A DNA stretch of 64,000 nucleotides from Patulibacter minatonensis DSM 18081 (GTDB lineage: Bacteria > Actinomycetota > Thermoleophilia > Solirubrobacterales > Solirubrobacteraceae): the NCBI RefSeq assembly GCF_000519325.1, contig NZ_KI912613.1, positions 1,477,317 to 1,541,316 of the forward strand, read 5' to 3'. The position numbers were made by a program, and so were the translations under genes. Within the stretch, counting starts at the first letter, position 1; every line of letters begins with the position of its first letter. Of the stretch, positions 42,662 through 52,368 are shown one piece after another. The notes below the pieces were generated by a model. The model saw only the letters and a list, made by a program, of their open reading frames with translations, did not search any database and was not told the origin of the DNA.

Positions 42662-45217
42662 TCAGCGCCGGATCCGCACCCGCACCGTCCGGACGCTCCT
42701 CGCCGTCCGCCCGCCGTCGCGCGTGAAGTGGACGACGACGCGGAGCGCGATCGTCTTCGACGCGAACCTCGCGCGTCGACCCTCGGCGGTGCGCACCAGG
42801 CGGAGCGTGACGCGGCCGCCCGCCTGCACCTTCGTCGGCGCCTGGCGGGCGTAGACGAAGCGGCCGCGCCCCGGGACGAGGACGCTCTTCGCGCGCGGGA
42901 GGGCGCGGTTCGACGGTCGGGTGTGGGTGGCCACGGCCTCGATGGTCCCGCCGCCCGGGACGGTCGTCGTCAGCGTCAGCCGCGCACCGATCCCGGAGGC
43001 GCTGATCCTCCCGAGCGGCAGCGCGCCCGGCGACGGGAGCTCGGTGGTCCCGCCGGCGGGACCGACCGTCGGGCCCGGGACCGGCACCGCGACGATCGGG
43101 TCCGTCTCGGCGGTCGTGGTGCGGAGCGGGCCGAGCTCGTTCGTCGCGGTCTCGACGACACGGAGCGTGGCGCCGACGTCGTCGGAGGACGTCGTGTAGG
43201 TCGGACCGGTCGCGCCCGTCACCGGCACGCAGCCCGCGGCGGTGCAGCGCTCCCACTGTTCGGTGACCGCGATCGTCGCGGTGCCCTCGTACGCGCCCGG
43301 CGTCACCGTGAACCGGCTGCCCGGGTTCCGCGACGCGTTCTCCGGGGTGATGACCGGCGGGGCGGTGCTGCGGACCGGGAACGCGACGCGGTAGTCGACG
43401 GTGCGCGCGGGGGAGACCACGCCGTCGGCCGCGACCTGCCGGACGGCGAACGTCCGGTCGCCGTCGGGCAGGCCGGTGAGGGTCGTCGGCGACGTGCAGG
43501 TCGCGAACGTCGCGCCGTCGTCGGAGCACTCGAAGCGCGCGACGTCGGCCTCGGTGCCGTCCCAGGTGAACCGCTGGGTCGCGTTCGTCTCCCCCGCGAC
43601 GGGCCCCGCGACGTCGGGGGCCTCCAGCGGCGGCCGGATCGCGTCGGTCGTCGAGGTGGGCGACGCGGTCGAGCCGGCCTCGTTCGTGCCGGTCCGGACG
43701 GCGCGCAGCCCGAAGCCGACGTCGTCGGGGGTGGCCGAGTAGGTGTCGCCGCTCGCGTCGGGGATCGTCGTGCACGAGCCGCCCTGGCAGCGCTCCCACG
43801 TGATCGCGGTGCTCAGCGGGGTGGTGCCGGTGAACGTCCCGCCCGCGACCGAGAAGCGGCTTCCCGCGCGACGGGACGGGTCGTCGGGGGTCAGCGTCGG
43901 CGACGTGGCGACGACGGGGACCCGGGCGACCCGGAACGTCCGCGACGCGACCGGCGACGTGACGTCGTCGACCGTCACCTGGCGCACCCGGAAGGTGTGG
44001 TCGCCGTCGGCGAGCGGGCCGCGCGTCGTGGGCGAGGTGCACGTCGTGTAGACGGTCGTGCTGTCGATCGAGCACTCCAGGCGCTTGACGTCGGGCTCCG
44101 TGCCGGCGAACGCGAACGTCCGGGAGGTCTCGCTCGGCGCCGTGGGGTCGCCGAGGGTCGGGGCGACCACCGGTGAACGACCGTCGACGGCCAGGGACAC
44201 GTCGCCGCCGGCGGCGTTCGGGGCGAGGTCGACCGACCCGGCCTGCGTCCCGGACGGCGGCCCGGCGTAGCGGAACGTGACCGTGCAGGTGTCGCCCGCC
44301 GGGAGGTCGGTCGGGCAGGTGTCGGTGAGCCCGAACGGCGCGCCGACGCTCGGCGAGCCGATCCGCAGGTCCTCGCTGCCCTCGTTGAACACGGTGACGA
44401 CCCGGGGCCCTCCGGTGGTGCGGCGCAGGCCGAAGTCGATGCTCGTGACGTCGAGGTCCGGGACCCCGGGCCCGGGCTTCAGGACGCGGAACGTGGCGGT
44501 CCGGTACGAGGACGGGTTGTCGGCGGCGTCGAGCGCGCGGACCTCGAAGGTGTGCGAGCCGGTCTGCAGCGTGGCGGTCGTGTAGCTCGTGCCGCAGGCG
44601 ACGTCGACGTCGTCCAGGCGGCACTCGTAGCGCGCGGCGCCCGGCGACGACCATGCGAACGCGGGCGTGGTGTCGGTCGTGTTCGCCGTCGGCTGCTGGG
44701 AGAACGTCGGCACCGGCGGCGGGAGCCGGTCGATCGTGCCGCGCACCGTCACCGTGATGCTGTTGCGGGGCTGGATGCCCGACCCGACGCCGGCGGTGAC
44801 CGAGTCGATCCGGGCGTCGCGCTCGAACGACGCGCCCTCGGCGAGGCCGGTGCCGGTCACGGCGATCGTGCAGTTCCGCGTCTGGTCGATCTCGATCTGC
44901 GTGCCGCCCTGGCTGTTGCAGTCCGTGAACCGCAGCGGGCTCTCCGGGAACGCCGAGATGTTCAGCCGCTCGCCCCCGCCGTCGGAGGTGTTGCGCAGGA
45001 CGAGCGTGCCGACCGACGCGTGGTCCGGGTTGAAGGGCCCGAGCTGGACGGGGTCGTTGTCGGCCGACAGGACGGCCCGGGCCGACGCCTGCGGGGCCGC
45101 GACGCCGGCGATCGCGAGGCCCAGGGTCAGGGAGCCGGCGACGAGTCCTGATCGGCGGGATCTCCGACCCCCGTCCCGGGGTGCGGGCAGGGGTCGTCGG
45201 GCGCATGGGGGACGCAT
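42662..45217 (-). CDS. Large secreted multi-domain Ig-like surface protein
   Basis: An 851-residue exported protein. A signal peptide (about 10-47) precedes choice-of-anchor D/ASPM-type beta domains (about 48-140 and 235-330, the latter VTSIDFGLRRTTGGPRVVTV). Between and after them come repeated Ig-like units with paired cysteines of the type RYECRLDD, LECSIDS and FECSDDG. These alternate with units ending RCxGxxCTxIP(D) (ERCQGGSCTTIPDAS, ERCTAAGCVPVTGA). The C-terminal 110 residues are Arg-rich strands. The start at ATG 45217 is chosen for the signal peptide. It converges on the siderophore operon. Probably an adhesin or wall component; no iron box found. Confidence 0.8.
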   Translation of the reverse strand: MRPPCARRPLPAPRDGGRRSRRSGLVAGSLTLGLAIAGVAAPQASARAVLSADNDPVQLGPFNPDHASVGTLVLRNTSDGGGERLNISAFPESPLRFTDCNSQGGTQIEIDQTRNCTIAVTGTGLAEGASFERDARIDSVTAGVGSGIQPRNSITVTVRGTIDRLPPPVPTFSQQPTANTTDTTPAFAWSSPGAARYECRLDDVDVACGTSYTTATLQTGSHTFEVRALDAADNPSSYRTATFRVLKPGPGVPDLDVTSIDFGLRRTTGGPRVVTVFNEGSEDLRIGSPSVGAPFGLTDTCPTDLPAGDTCTVTFRYAGPPSGTQAGSVDLAPNAAGGDVSLAVDGRSPVVAPTLGDPTAPSETSRTFAFAGTEPDVKRLECSIDSTTVYTTCTSPTTRGPLADGDHTFRVRQVTVDDVTSPVASRTFRVARVPVVATSPTLTPDDPSRRAGSRFSVAGGTFTGTTPLSTAITWERCQGGSCTTIPDASGDTYSATPDDVGFGLRAVRTGTNEAGSTASPTSTTDAIRPPLEAPDVAGPVAGETNATQRFTWDGTEADVARFECSDDGATFATCTSPTTLTGLPDGDRTFAVRQVAADGVVSPARTVDYRVAFPVRSTAPPVITPENASRNPGSRFTVTPGAYEGTATIAVTEQWERCTAAGCVPVTGATGPTYTTSSDDVGATLRVVETATNELGPLRTTTAETDPIVAVPVPGPTVGPAGGTTELPSPGALPLGRISASGIGARLTLTTTVPGGGTIEAVATHTRPSNRALPRAKSVLVPGRGRFVYARQAPTKVQAGGRVTLRLVRTAEGRRARFASKTIALRVVVHFTRDGGRTARSVRTVRVRIRR

Positions 45218-45310
45218 CCCGCGAAGGTCCCACACGAGCGTCTGCGCGTCATCACCCGAGTGGGTGATCCTGAGGCGCGACGACCGTTCATCGGCCGGAC
45301 ACCGCCCCGC

Positions 45311-45355
45311 TCCGTGTCGGGTTCGGTACCTCCGCGGTACACGATCCGACACGGA
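45311..45355. promoter_or_regulatory. 45-bp dyad between two surface-protein genes
   Basis: TCCGTGTCGG (45311-45320) faces CCGACACGGA (45346-45355). GTACC and GGTAC pair further inside, around TCCGC. It lies 94 bases upstream of the 42662-45217 gene start and 80 bases past the end of the 45435-49322 gene, so it could be an operator or a terminator. A separate small palindrome (ATCACCC/GGGTGAT, about 45255-45272) is nearer the start. Confidence 0.5.
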
Positions 45356-45434
45356 ACACCCGCCGGCCACGCCGCCCGCCGCGCGGCCGGGCCCGGGACC
45401 TCACGGCCCCGGACCCGCCACGCTCGTCCGGCGG

Positions 45435-48400
45435 TCAGCCGGTGACGCCGCCGGCCGGCGCGGCGGAGCGCGACGGCAGGATGCGGACCTTCGCCCGCGC
45501 GACGTCGGCCTTGACGCCGGTGGCGCGACCGGTGGCCTTCGTCTCGACGGTGCCCGGGCGGTTCAGCGCGCGGGCCTTGTAGGTGACCGCGGCCTTCTGG
45601 CCCGGGGCGAGGCGCTTGATCGTCCAGCAGCGCTGACCGTTCACCAGCGTCGCCTTCGGGTTGGAGGAGACGTACTTCAGGCCGGCCGGGATCGACTCGC
45701 AGACCCGGACGTTCCGGAGCGTGGTTCCGCCGTCGTTGCGCAGCCGGATCTTCACCGACAGCACCTGGCCCGGGCGCAGGGACTTCGCGCTCAGGACCTT
45801 CGTGACGACGAGCTCACCGGGCTCGGCGGCCGGGGTGTCCGGCTTGGCCGCGGCCTGCACGACGTAGGTCTTCGTGACCGTCGCCTTCTGCCCGAGCTGG
45901 TCGACGACGGTGACGCTCACCGTGTAGGTGCCCACCAGCTTCGTCGGCAGCGCGCCGCCCGCGGCGTACGGCACGACCGTGCCGTCGGGGAGCTTGATCG
46001 TCGCGTCGCACGAGGCCACGCCCGCCGGGGCGGTGCAGCCGACGTCGGCGGTCGCCTTGGCGCCGGCCGTCACCGGGGCGGACGGCACCGTCGCCGCGGC
46101 GACCGGGGGCCCGAACACCTCGTACGTCCGGGTGACCGTCTGCACGTTGCCGGCCTGGTCCTTGACCGTCGCGGTGATCGTGTGGACGCCCGGCGCCTGC
46201 GTCGGCAACGGGTCCCCGTTCTTGATCGGCACGTTCGTGCCGTCCGGCAGGGTCACCGAGGCGGCGCAGCTGTCGAGGCCACCGGGGGCGTCGCACCCGA
46301 ACGCGACGGGGGCCGAGGCACCCTGCGCCAGGCGCGTCCCGGCGTCCGGGCCGGTGATGGTGACCGACGGGGCACCCGGGACCACGTAGGTCTTCGTGAT
46401 GGTCTTCGTCTGGCCGATGTCGTCGACGACCTTCACCGTGACGGTGTAGGTGCCCACGGCGTTCGTCGGCAGCGTGCCGCCGTTGCTCAGCGGGACGACC
46501 GTGCCGTCCGGCCGCTTCACGGAGCCCTCGCACGTGTCGACGCCCGCCGGGGCGGTGCACGCGAACGCGGCCGTCGGCGTGGCGCCCTGCTTGACCGGGG
46601 CCGTCGGCACCGTGAGCGTCGCGTCCGGTCCGGCGAAGACCTCGTAGGTCCGGCTCACGGTCCGCGTCACGCCGACGTTGTCCTCGACCGTCGAGGTCAG
46701 CGTGTAGACGCCGGGCACCGCCGTCGGCAGCGGGTCGTCGTCGACGATGGCCGACGTCGTGCCGCCCGGGCGGGCGACGGTCGAGGTGCAGGACTTGACC
46801 CCGGCCTGCGCCGCGCAGTTCGCGTCGAACAGCGTCGTCGTCGAGCCGACGCCCAGGCGCGAGCCCGCGGCGGGGGAGACGATGACGACCGTCGGGGCGG
46901 TCGGGACCACGTAGGTCGCCGTCACCACCGTCGTCTGCCCGATCGTGTCGACGACCGTCGTGGTCACCGTGTAGGTGCCGGTCTGGTCCGTCGGCAGGTT
47001 GTTGCCGCTGGTGAACGGGCCCGTCGTGCCGTCGGGGCGCTGGATGGTCGTCGTGCAGGTCTGGATGCCCGCCGGCGCGTTGCACTCGAACGTCCCGGCG
47101 ACGCCGGCGTTCTGCCGGATCGGGGTCGTCGGCACCGTGATGGACGCGGTCGGGGCCGCGAAGACCTCGTACGTGCGGGTCGCGGTGGCCGTGCGGCCGA
47201 GGGCGTCGGTCACGGTCGCGGTGATCGTGTAGACGCCGGAGGTCCCGGTCGGCAGCGTGCCGCCGTCCGCGATCGAGGTCGCCGGGTCACCGGCGCGCTG
47301 GACGGTGGCGACGCACGGGTCCGTGGTCGCCGGTCCGCCCGGCGTCGTGCAGTCGAAGTCGACGGTCCCGACCGCGTCGACGCCGACGCGCGTGCCGGCG
47401 GCCGGGGTCGGGATCGTCACCGTCGGAGGCGCCGTGATGGTGAGGGAGCTGGTCGAGGTCGCGGGGCGGCCGTCGTAGTCGCTGTAGGTCACCGAGACCG
47501 GGTAGGTCCCCGGCGCCAGCGTGTTCGGGACGTCCGCCTCGCAGCGGTAGCCGGCCGCAGCGGAGCCGACGAGCGTGGCGGGGACGGCCAGCGGCCCGCC
47601 CGGCAGCGTGATCGTCGCCGTGCAGGGCGTCGCCGTGGCGGGCCCGGAGCCGGGCGACGTGACGGTGCCGACGAGCTTCGTGGCGTCCGGGGCCGGCGTG
47701 GCCAGCGTGATCGCCGGGGCGGCGGGCGTCGGGATCGTGCCCGGGCCGTTCGAGTCGACCTGGTTGGTGTCGACCGTCGTCGGCGCGCCGCCGGGCGTGT
47801 CGGGCAGGTACGACACCGAGGCCTTGTTGGTGATCGCGGTGCCGGCGGCGACGCCCGCGTTCACCTTCACGCGGAAGCGCACCGTCGCGACGTCGCCGTT
47901 CTGGAGCGTCCCGCCGGTCCCGCCGGTCGCGCCGCGGCCGATCCGGAAGGTCGTGGTGCCGCCGGCCGCCTCGGCCTGGTCGTCGGCCACCGCGTCGGTC
48001 TTGGCGCCCTCGACGGAGGCCTGCGGGTTGTCGACCACCTGCAGGGAGCCCGGCACGTAGGCGGTGTTCGCCGGCACCGCGTCCGTCACGGACACGTTCT
48101 GGGCGTCCGGGACGGCGGTCCCGACGCCGTCGCCGTTCGTCGTCTCGATCTCGTACTCGAGGACGTCACCGGCGACGACGTTCGCGCCCGGGTGCGTGAC
48201 GTTGCGGAAGCGCTTCGTCGTCTGGACGTCGTTGAGCAGCAGCGAGGTGGTGACGACGCCCGGGTAGTACTGGTCCTGGGTGGTGTCGAGCCGGATCGTG
48301 GCGCCGGTGGCCCCGTTCAGGATCCGCCCCTCGGGGACGGTGAACAGCTTGGAGTCGTACCCGAAGTTGTTGACGAACGCGGGGGTCCGGTCCGTCGAGG

Positions 48401-49322
48401 CGACGCCGAACCGCGAGATGCCGCCGTTGAACGAGTTGTTGATCGGCGTGGCGGCGTCGGACAGGCCGAAGGTGTCGTCCGCGCCGTTCAGTCGCGCGTG
48501 GTCGCCGGTGGTGCCGAGGTCGCCCTCGTAGGCGACGAAGCCCAGCCGGGCCCCGACCACGCCGGAGGCCGGGGCCTGGAAGCCGTCGATCGTGATCGTC
48601 TGTGGCGCGCCGTTGGCGATGACGGCGCTGCCGTTGAAGATCGTCAGGTTGCGCCGGGGCAGGGACGCGTCGCGGTAGGCCACGACCAGGGTCCACCCGC
48701 CGTGGTCGGCGTTGTCCCGCTGGCGCGAGACCGCGATGCCGCCGACGGTGTAGGCGCCGGAGCCACCGGCCTGGACGAGTGCCGTGACGTCCGCCGACGC
48801 CTGGAAGACGCCGTTGGTCGTGGTGTCGATGTCGGCCGCGTCGGCGGTGACGGTCGTGTACGCCCCGGTCCCGGCCTTGATCTTCGCGGTCCCGAACGTC
48901 GCCGCGGTGGCGCCGGTCAGGCGCGCGCCACCCCAGTACAACCGGGCGGTCTCGACGGTCGCGCCGGCCGGGACGTTCAGGTCCGCGGACGACGAGTTGT
49001 CGGTCGAGGCGTCGCCGTCCGTGTCGATGTAGACCATCGTGTTGCCGTAGCCGTTGTTGTTCAGCGGCCCGTTCGCCCCGGCGGCCCCGACGCCGTTCTG
49101 CGCGTCCGCGCACCCCGCCGTCGCGGTGGGGCACGTCACGAGCCCGTTGGCGGCGAACGTGATGTCGCCGCGGACGTTCGCGCCGTAGCGCTTGGTGAAC
49201 GGCGCGGCCTGCGCCGCTGAACCGAGGACGAGCAGCGTCGCCAGGGCGGCGACGAGTGCGGCGGTGGCGGTGGTCGCGCGTGCCGCCCGGGGTGGGCGTA
49301 CCGCGGAGGGTGTCGGGGTCAT
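45435..49322 (-). CDS. Giant secreted surface protein with alternating Ig-like repeats and a DUF11 end
   Basis: A 1295-residue exported protein. The signal peptide (about 15-42) is followed by a large N-terminal domain (about 43-440, opening FTKRYGANVRGDITFAANG and containing ARLYWGGARL). Isopeptide/DUF11-like domains (about 440-590) come next. Six Ig-like repeats of about 85 residues (about 660-1170) alternate between a type ending TRTYEVF and a type ending TYVVP, each with two cysteines. A DUF11 domain (about 1180-1260, VLSAKSLRPGQVLSVKIRLRN-like) and a basic tail follow. ATG 49322 has AGGAG. No sortase motif is seen at the C-terminus. Confidence 0.85.
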   Translation of the reverse strand: MTPTPSAVRPPRAARATTATAALVAALATLLVLGSAAQAAPFTKRYGANVRGDITFAANGLVTCPTATAGCADAQNGVGAAGANGPLNNNGYGNTMVYIDTDGDASTDNSSSADLNVPAGATVETARLYWGGARLTGATAATFGTAKIKAGTGAYTTVTADAADIDTTTNGVFQASADVTALVQAGGSGAYTVGGIAVSRQRDNADHGGWTLVVAYRDASLPRRNLTIFNGSAVIANGAPQTITIDGFQAPASGVVGARLGFVAYEGDLGTTGDHARLNGADDTFGLSDAATPINNSFNGGISRFGVASTDRTPAFVNNFGYDSKLFTVPEGRILNGATGATIRLDTTQDQYYPGVVTTSLLLNDVQTTKRFRNVTHPGANVVAGDVLEYEIETTNGDGVGTAVPDAQNVSVTDAVPANTAYVPGSLQVVDNPQASVEGAKTDAVADDQAEAAGGTTTFRIGRGATGGTGGTLQNGDVATVRFRVKVNAGVAAGTAITNKASVSYLPDTPGGAPTTVDTNQVDSNGPGTIPTPAAPAITLATPAPDATKLVGTVTSPGSGPATATPCTATITLPGGPLAVPATLVGSAAAGYRCEADVPNTLAPGTYPVSVTYSDYDGRPATSTSSLTITAPPTVTIPTPAAGTRVGVDAVGTVDFDCTTPGGPATTDPCVATVQRAGDPATSIADGGTLPTGTSGVYTITATVTDALGRTATATRTYEVFAAPTASITVPTTPIRQNAGVAGTFECNAPAGIQTCTTTIQRPDGTTGPFTSGNNLPTDQTGTYTVTTTVVDTIGQTTVVTATYVVPTAPTVVIVSPAAGSRLGVGSTTTLFDANCAAQAGVKSCTSTVARPGGTTSAIVDDDPLPTAVPGVYTLTSTVEDNVGVTRTVSRTYEVFAGPDATLTVPTAPVKQGATPTAAFACTAPAGVDTCEGSVKRPDGTVVPLSNGGTLPTNAVGTYTVTVKVVDDIGQTKTITKTYVVPGAPSVTITGPDAGTRLAQGASAPVAFGCDAPGGLDSCAASVTLPDGTNVPIKNGDPLPTQAPGVHTITATVKDQAGNVQTVTRTYEVFGPPVAAATVPSAPVTAGAKATADVGCTAPAGVASCDATIKLPDGTVVPYAAGGALPTKLVGTYTVSVTVVDQLGQKATVTKTYVVQAAAKPDTPAAEPGELVVTKVLSAKSLRPGQVLSVKIRLRNDGGTTLRNVRVCESIPAGLKYVSSNPKATLVNGQRCWTIKRLAPGQKAAVTYKARALNRPGTVETKATGRATGVKADVARAKVRILPSRSAAPAGGVTG

Positions 49323-49611
49323 GCTCGGGCTCCTGGGGAGAGCACGCCCCTCCTGGCGGGGCGGCTCCGTTCTCGACGAGGGACGGGGTGGCCGGGTGGG
49401 GGCCGTCGTCGCGAACCGTGGGGAGCGGCCGGCACGGCGGTGTTCCGATTTCGGACGCCACCCTAGGCGATTGCGGAGAGTCACACAAGGGTGGGGTGAG
49501 CGGTGGGGTGAGCGCGGGTGCGGACGGCGTCTCAGGAGCGGGTCGGGGGGCGACCCGGACCGCGTTCCCATGCGGCCGCCCCGGCGTGGTCACGATGTGG
49601 CGTCCATCCGC

Positions 49612-49625
49612 TTAGGGGCTCCTTA
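49612..49625. promoter_or_regulatory. DtxR/IdeR-like iron box, site 3
   Basis: TTAGG-GGCT-CCTTA, 72 bases upstream of the FMN-binding protein gene. It has the same half-sites and spacing as the other four boxes. No clear -10 can be placed, but the box would sit at the promoter of the flavin reductase operon. Confidence 0.65.
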
Positions 49626-49696
49626 CGGAGTGCCTGGGATCGTGGTCGGCGACCGGGCACGACCGCCCGGCCCCACGACCCCCACGACGCTCCCAG

Positions 49697-50203
49697 ATGC
49701 CCCGACTTCCCGACCGTCCGCTCGTCGCCGCCCTGCTCGCCATCGGGCTGGGTGCCGCGCTCAGCGCGGCCGCGTCGAACGACGACCCCGCCTCGGCCGG
49801 GAGCGGTGCGCCGCCCGGCGACACCGGTACCGCGTCCACCGCGGCCGCCCCGGCGTCAGGGGCCACCACGACCTCCGCGGGGGCGGCCCCGGCCGCGTCG
49901 TCCGGCACCTACGCCGACGGCACCTACGAGGCGTCCGGCTCGTACCAGTCGCCGGCGGGGAAGGAGACCGTGTCGGTGTCCCTGACCGTCGCCGGCGACC
50001 GCGTCACGGCGGTCGACGTGACGCCCGGGGCGAGCGGCGGGCCGTCGAAGCAGTTCCAGGACCAGTTCGTCGGCGGCATCGGGCAGGTCGTCGTCGGCCG
50101 TCCGCTGAGCTCCCTGCGGGTCGACGCCGTGGCCGGCTCGTCGCTGACCGGCGAGGGGTTCAACGAGGCCGCGGAGCGGATCCGGCAGGAGGCGGGCGCA
50201 TGA
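49697..50203 (+). CDS. Exported FMN-binding-domain protein
   Basis: A 168-residue protein with an N-terminal membrane anchor or signal (about 8-26) and a Ser/Thr/Ala/Gly linker (about 30-70). The C-terminal FMN-binding domain (about 70-168, GTYADGTYEASGSYQSPAG onward) follows. Near the end DAVAGSSLTGEGF resembles the Asp-x-x-x-Gly-(A/S)-(S/T)-x-(T/S) sequence that ApbE flavinylates on Thr/Ser in such domains; the match is imperfect. The stop overlaps the ATG of the reductase gene (ATGA). It probably carries electrons from that reductase to an extracytoplasmic acceptor, perhaps ferric iron or a cupredoxin. Confidence 0.8.
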   Translation: MPRLPDRPLVAALLAIGLGAALSAAASNDDPASAGSGAPPGDTGTASTAAAPASGATTTSAGAAPAASSGTYADGTYEASGSYQSPAGKETVSVSLTVAGDRVTAVDVTPGASGGPSKQFQDQFVGGIGQVVVGRPLSSLRVDAVAGSSLTGEGFNEAAERIRQEAGA

Positions 50204-51819
50204 GCACCGCGGAGGCCCCGGACGTCCGCGGGCAGGACCCGCTGCGCAGCACCGTCGGTGCGTTCTCCGAGGTGGCAGGCCGGCTGCTCGGGCCCCTCGA
50301 CCGGCGGCTCGGACGGATCCCGACGTACCGCCTGATCATCGCGTTGCTGTCGGCGCTCGTCGGCGTCTCGCTGGTGCTGTCGGTGACCGACGGCCTGCGT
50401 TACGACGTCGACCAGCTGCTCGCGAGCCTCGGGATCGCGGTCGGCGTGAGCTACGTCGCCAACCGGGCGATCGCGCCGCTCGCGCGCGTCCGTCCGCACG
50501 GGGAGTCGGCCGTGATCACGGGGCTGCTCCTGTACTTCCTCTTCTGGCCGACGACCGAGGGCGGCGACCTGCTCGTCCTCGCGGCGGCCGCGGTCGTCGC
50601 GACCGCGGCGAAGTACGTCCTCGCCGTGCGCGGCCGGCACGTGCTGAACCCGGCGGCCGCGGGTGCCGTCGCCGTCGGGGTCCTCGAGCTCGGCGCGACC
50701 CCGACGTGGTGGGTCGCGGGTGAGGAGCTCCGCTTCTACGTCCTGGCGGCGGCGCTCGTCCTGCTGCTGCGCACGCGGCGCTCGACGCTCGCGCTGACGT
50801 TCGTCCTGGTCGCCGGCGCGATCGTGGTCCTGCGCCTGACCGGCGACGGCGTCGCGACGGGCGACGCGATCGAGCAGGCGTTCACGTCGTACCCGATCGT
50901 GTTCCTCGCGGCGTTCATGCTCACCGAGCCCCTGACGCTCCCGCCGCGCCGGTGGCAGCAGCTCGGGATCGCGGTCCTCGTCGGGGTGCTGTTCGCCACG
51001 CCGTCGCTCCACGTGGGGTCGGTCGCGATGACGCCCGAGCTGGCCCTCGTCCTCGGCAACGTCGTCGCCTTCGCGTTCGGGCAGCGCCGGGGCGTGCGGC
51101 TGCGGTACCTCGGGCGTCAGCAGCTGGGCCCGTCGAGCTGGGAGTACCGGTTCGCCCCGGTGCGCCCGGTGTCGTTCTCCGCCGGGCAGTACGCCGAGCT
51201 CGTCCTGCCGCACGACGGCGCGGACGCCCGCGGGACGCGCCGGGTCTTCACGATCGCGTCCGCGCCGGCCGACCGGGAGACCGTGGCGTTCGGCGTGCGC
51301 GAGTCGCCGGAGGGCAGCAGCTACAAGCGGGCGCTCGCCGCGCTCACGCCCGGGACGACCCTGACCGCGGCGACGGTCGCCGGCGACTTCCTGCTGCCGC
51401 GCGACCGGTCGCGCCCCGTGCTGCTCGTTGCCGGCGGGATCGGCGTGACGCCGTTCGTCAGCCAGCTGCGGGACGAGACGGCGGCGGCCGCGGCCGGGCG
51501 GGCGGCGGAGGGCGTGCGCGACGTCGTGCTCGTCCTCGGGCTGGGCCCGGCGGAGGGCCTGCCGTACCGCGACGACCTGGTCGCCGCGGGCGTCCCCGTC
51601 GTGGTCGTCAGCCCCGAGCGGCCCGCGGACCTCCCCGCCGGCTGGACGCACGTCGCCGCCGGGCTGGTCACGCAGGAGGTCCTGCGCGGCGCGGTCCCGG
51701 ACGCGGCGTCGCGGTCGGCGCTCGTGTCGGGGCCGCCCGCGATGGTCGATGCGGTCCGCGGCGCGCTGCGGGCGCTCGGGGTCCGGCGGGTGAAGACCGA
51801 CCACTTCGCGGGGTACTGA
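50200..51819 (+). CDS. NqrB/RnfD-like membrane domain fused to ferredoxin-NADP reductase-like domain
   Basis: A 539-residue fusion. The N-terminal half (about 40-300) has about nine membrane segments of the NqrB/RnfD/RnfE type (GRHVLNPAAAGAVAVGVLELG). The C-terminal half (about 305-539) is a flavin reductase: FAD-binding barrel with RRVFTIASAP, NAD-binding domain with VLLVAGGIGVTPFVSQLRDE, and ending VKTDHFAGY as in this family. It would take electrons from NAD(P)H and send them across the membrane to the coupled FMN protein. Iron box 3 upstream suggests a task in iron assimilation such as ferric reduction; this is inference. Confidence 0.85.
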   Translation: MSTAEAPDVRGQDPLRSTVGAFSEVAGRLLGPLDRRLGRIPTYRLIIALLSALVGVSLVLSVTDGLRYDVDQLLASLGIAVGVSYVANRAIAPLARVRPHGESAVITGLLLYFLFWPTTEGGDLLVLAAAAVVATAAKYVLAVRGRHVLNPAAAGAVAVGVLELGATPTWWVAGEELRFYVLAAALVLLLRTRRSTLALTFVLVAGAIVVLRLTGDGVATGDAIEQAFTSYPIVFLAAFMLTEPLTLPPRRWQQLGIAVLVGVLFATPSLHVGSVAMTPELALVLGNVVAFAFGQRRGVRLRYLGRQQLGPSSWEYRFAPVRPVSFSAGQYAELVLPHDGADARGTRRVFTIASAPADRETVAFGVRESPEGSSYKRALAALTPGTTLTAATVAGDFLLPRDRSRPVLLVAGGIGVTPFVSQLRDETAAAAAGRAAEGVRDVVLVLGLGPAEGLPYRDDLVAAGVPVVVVSPERPADLPAGWTHVAAGLVTQEVLRGAVPDAASRSALVSGPPAMVDAVRGALRALGVRRVKTDHFAGY

Positions 51820-51930
51820 CCCGCGGGAGGCGCGCCGATCGGCTCGCGGGCGGGCGGGCCGCATGGCGCGCAGATCGGGTCGCGGTGGGTCGAGCGGCGG
51901 GGCCCGCGTCCGTGTGCGCCCCCGGCCGGG

Positions 51931-52362
51931 CTACCGCACCTTGATCTTCATCTTCATGTGCGGCAGGTGCGGGTCGCAGACCACGGTGTAGGTGCCCTTC
52001 TTCGAGAGGGTCCGGGAGTACGAGCCCGAGGACCGCAGGCCCGAGTCGAACCGCGTGGGGCCGGAGGCGGCGCGGGCGTTGTGGGTGCCGCGACCGGCCC
52101 AGACCCACTTGACCTTCGTGCCCTTCCTCACGCTGAGGTTCGACGGCACGAAGCGGTTGTCGACGATCTTCACCGTGGCCGTCCGCGCGGCGACGGTGAC
52201 GAGCGGCGAGGCGGAGTCGTCGTGGTGGGCGAGGTGGCCGGAGGTGACGGACGACGGGCCGGCGTCCGGCGCGGCGGACGCCGAGGTGCCGAGGACGGCG
52301 GCGCCTCCTGCGAACCCGGCGAGGACGACGACGGCGGTGGCTGCTGATCCGGCTGACGGCAT
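51931..52362 (-). CDS. Secreted plastocyanin-like cupredoxin
   Basis: A 143-residue exported blue-copper-type protein. The signal peptide (about 1-30) is followed by a His/Asp/Ser linker and the cupredoxin fold (about 55-143). Copper ligands are visible: His in GRGTHNARA and Cys/His/Met in VVCDPHLPHMKMK. The start at ATG 52362 is supported by CAGACT 6 bases upstream, and an iron box (52375-52388) abuts this -10. It is separate from but close to the reductase operon it converges with. Likely an extracytoplasmic electron carrier made when iron is low. Confidence 0.88.
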   Translation of the reverse strand: MPSAGSAATAVVVLAGFAGGAAVLGTSASAAPDAGPSSVTSGHLAHHDDSASPLVTVAARTATVKIVDNRFVPSNLSVRKGTKVKWVWAGRGTHNARAASGPTRFDSGLRSSGSYSRTLSKKGTYTVVCDPHLPHMKMKIKVR

Positions 52363-52368
52363 GCCCGG

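Noticed and set aside
44667-49220. 1517-residue plus-strand ORF opposite the giant surface protein
   Set aside because: Antisense shadow; the minus strand has a signal peptide, Ig repeats and a ribosome site.
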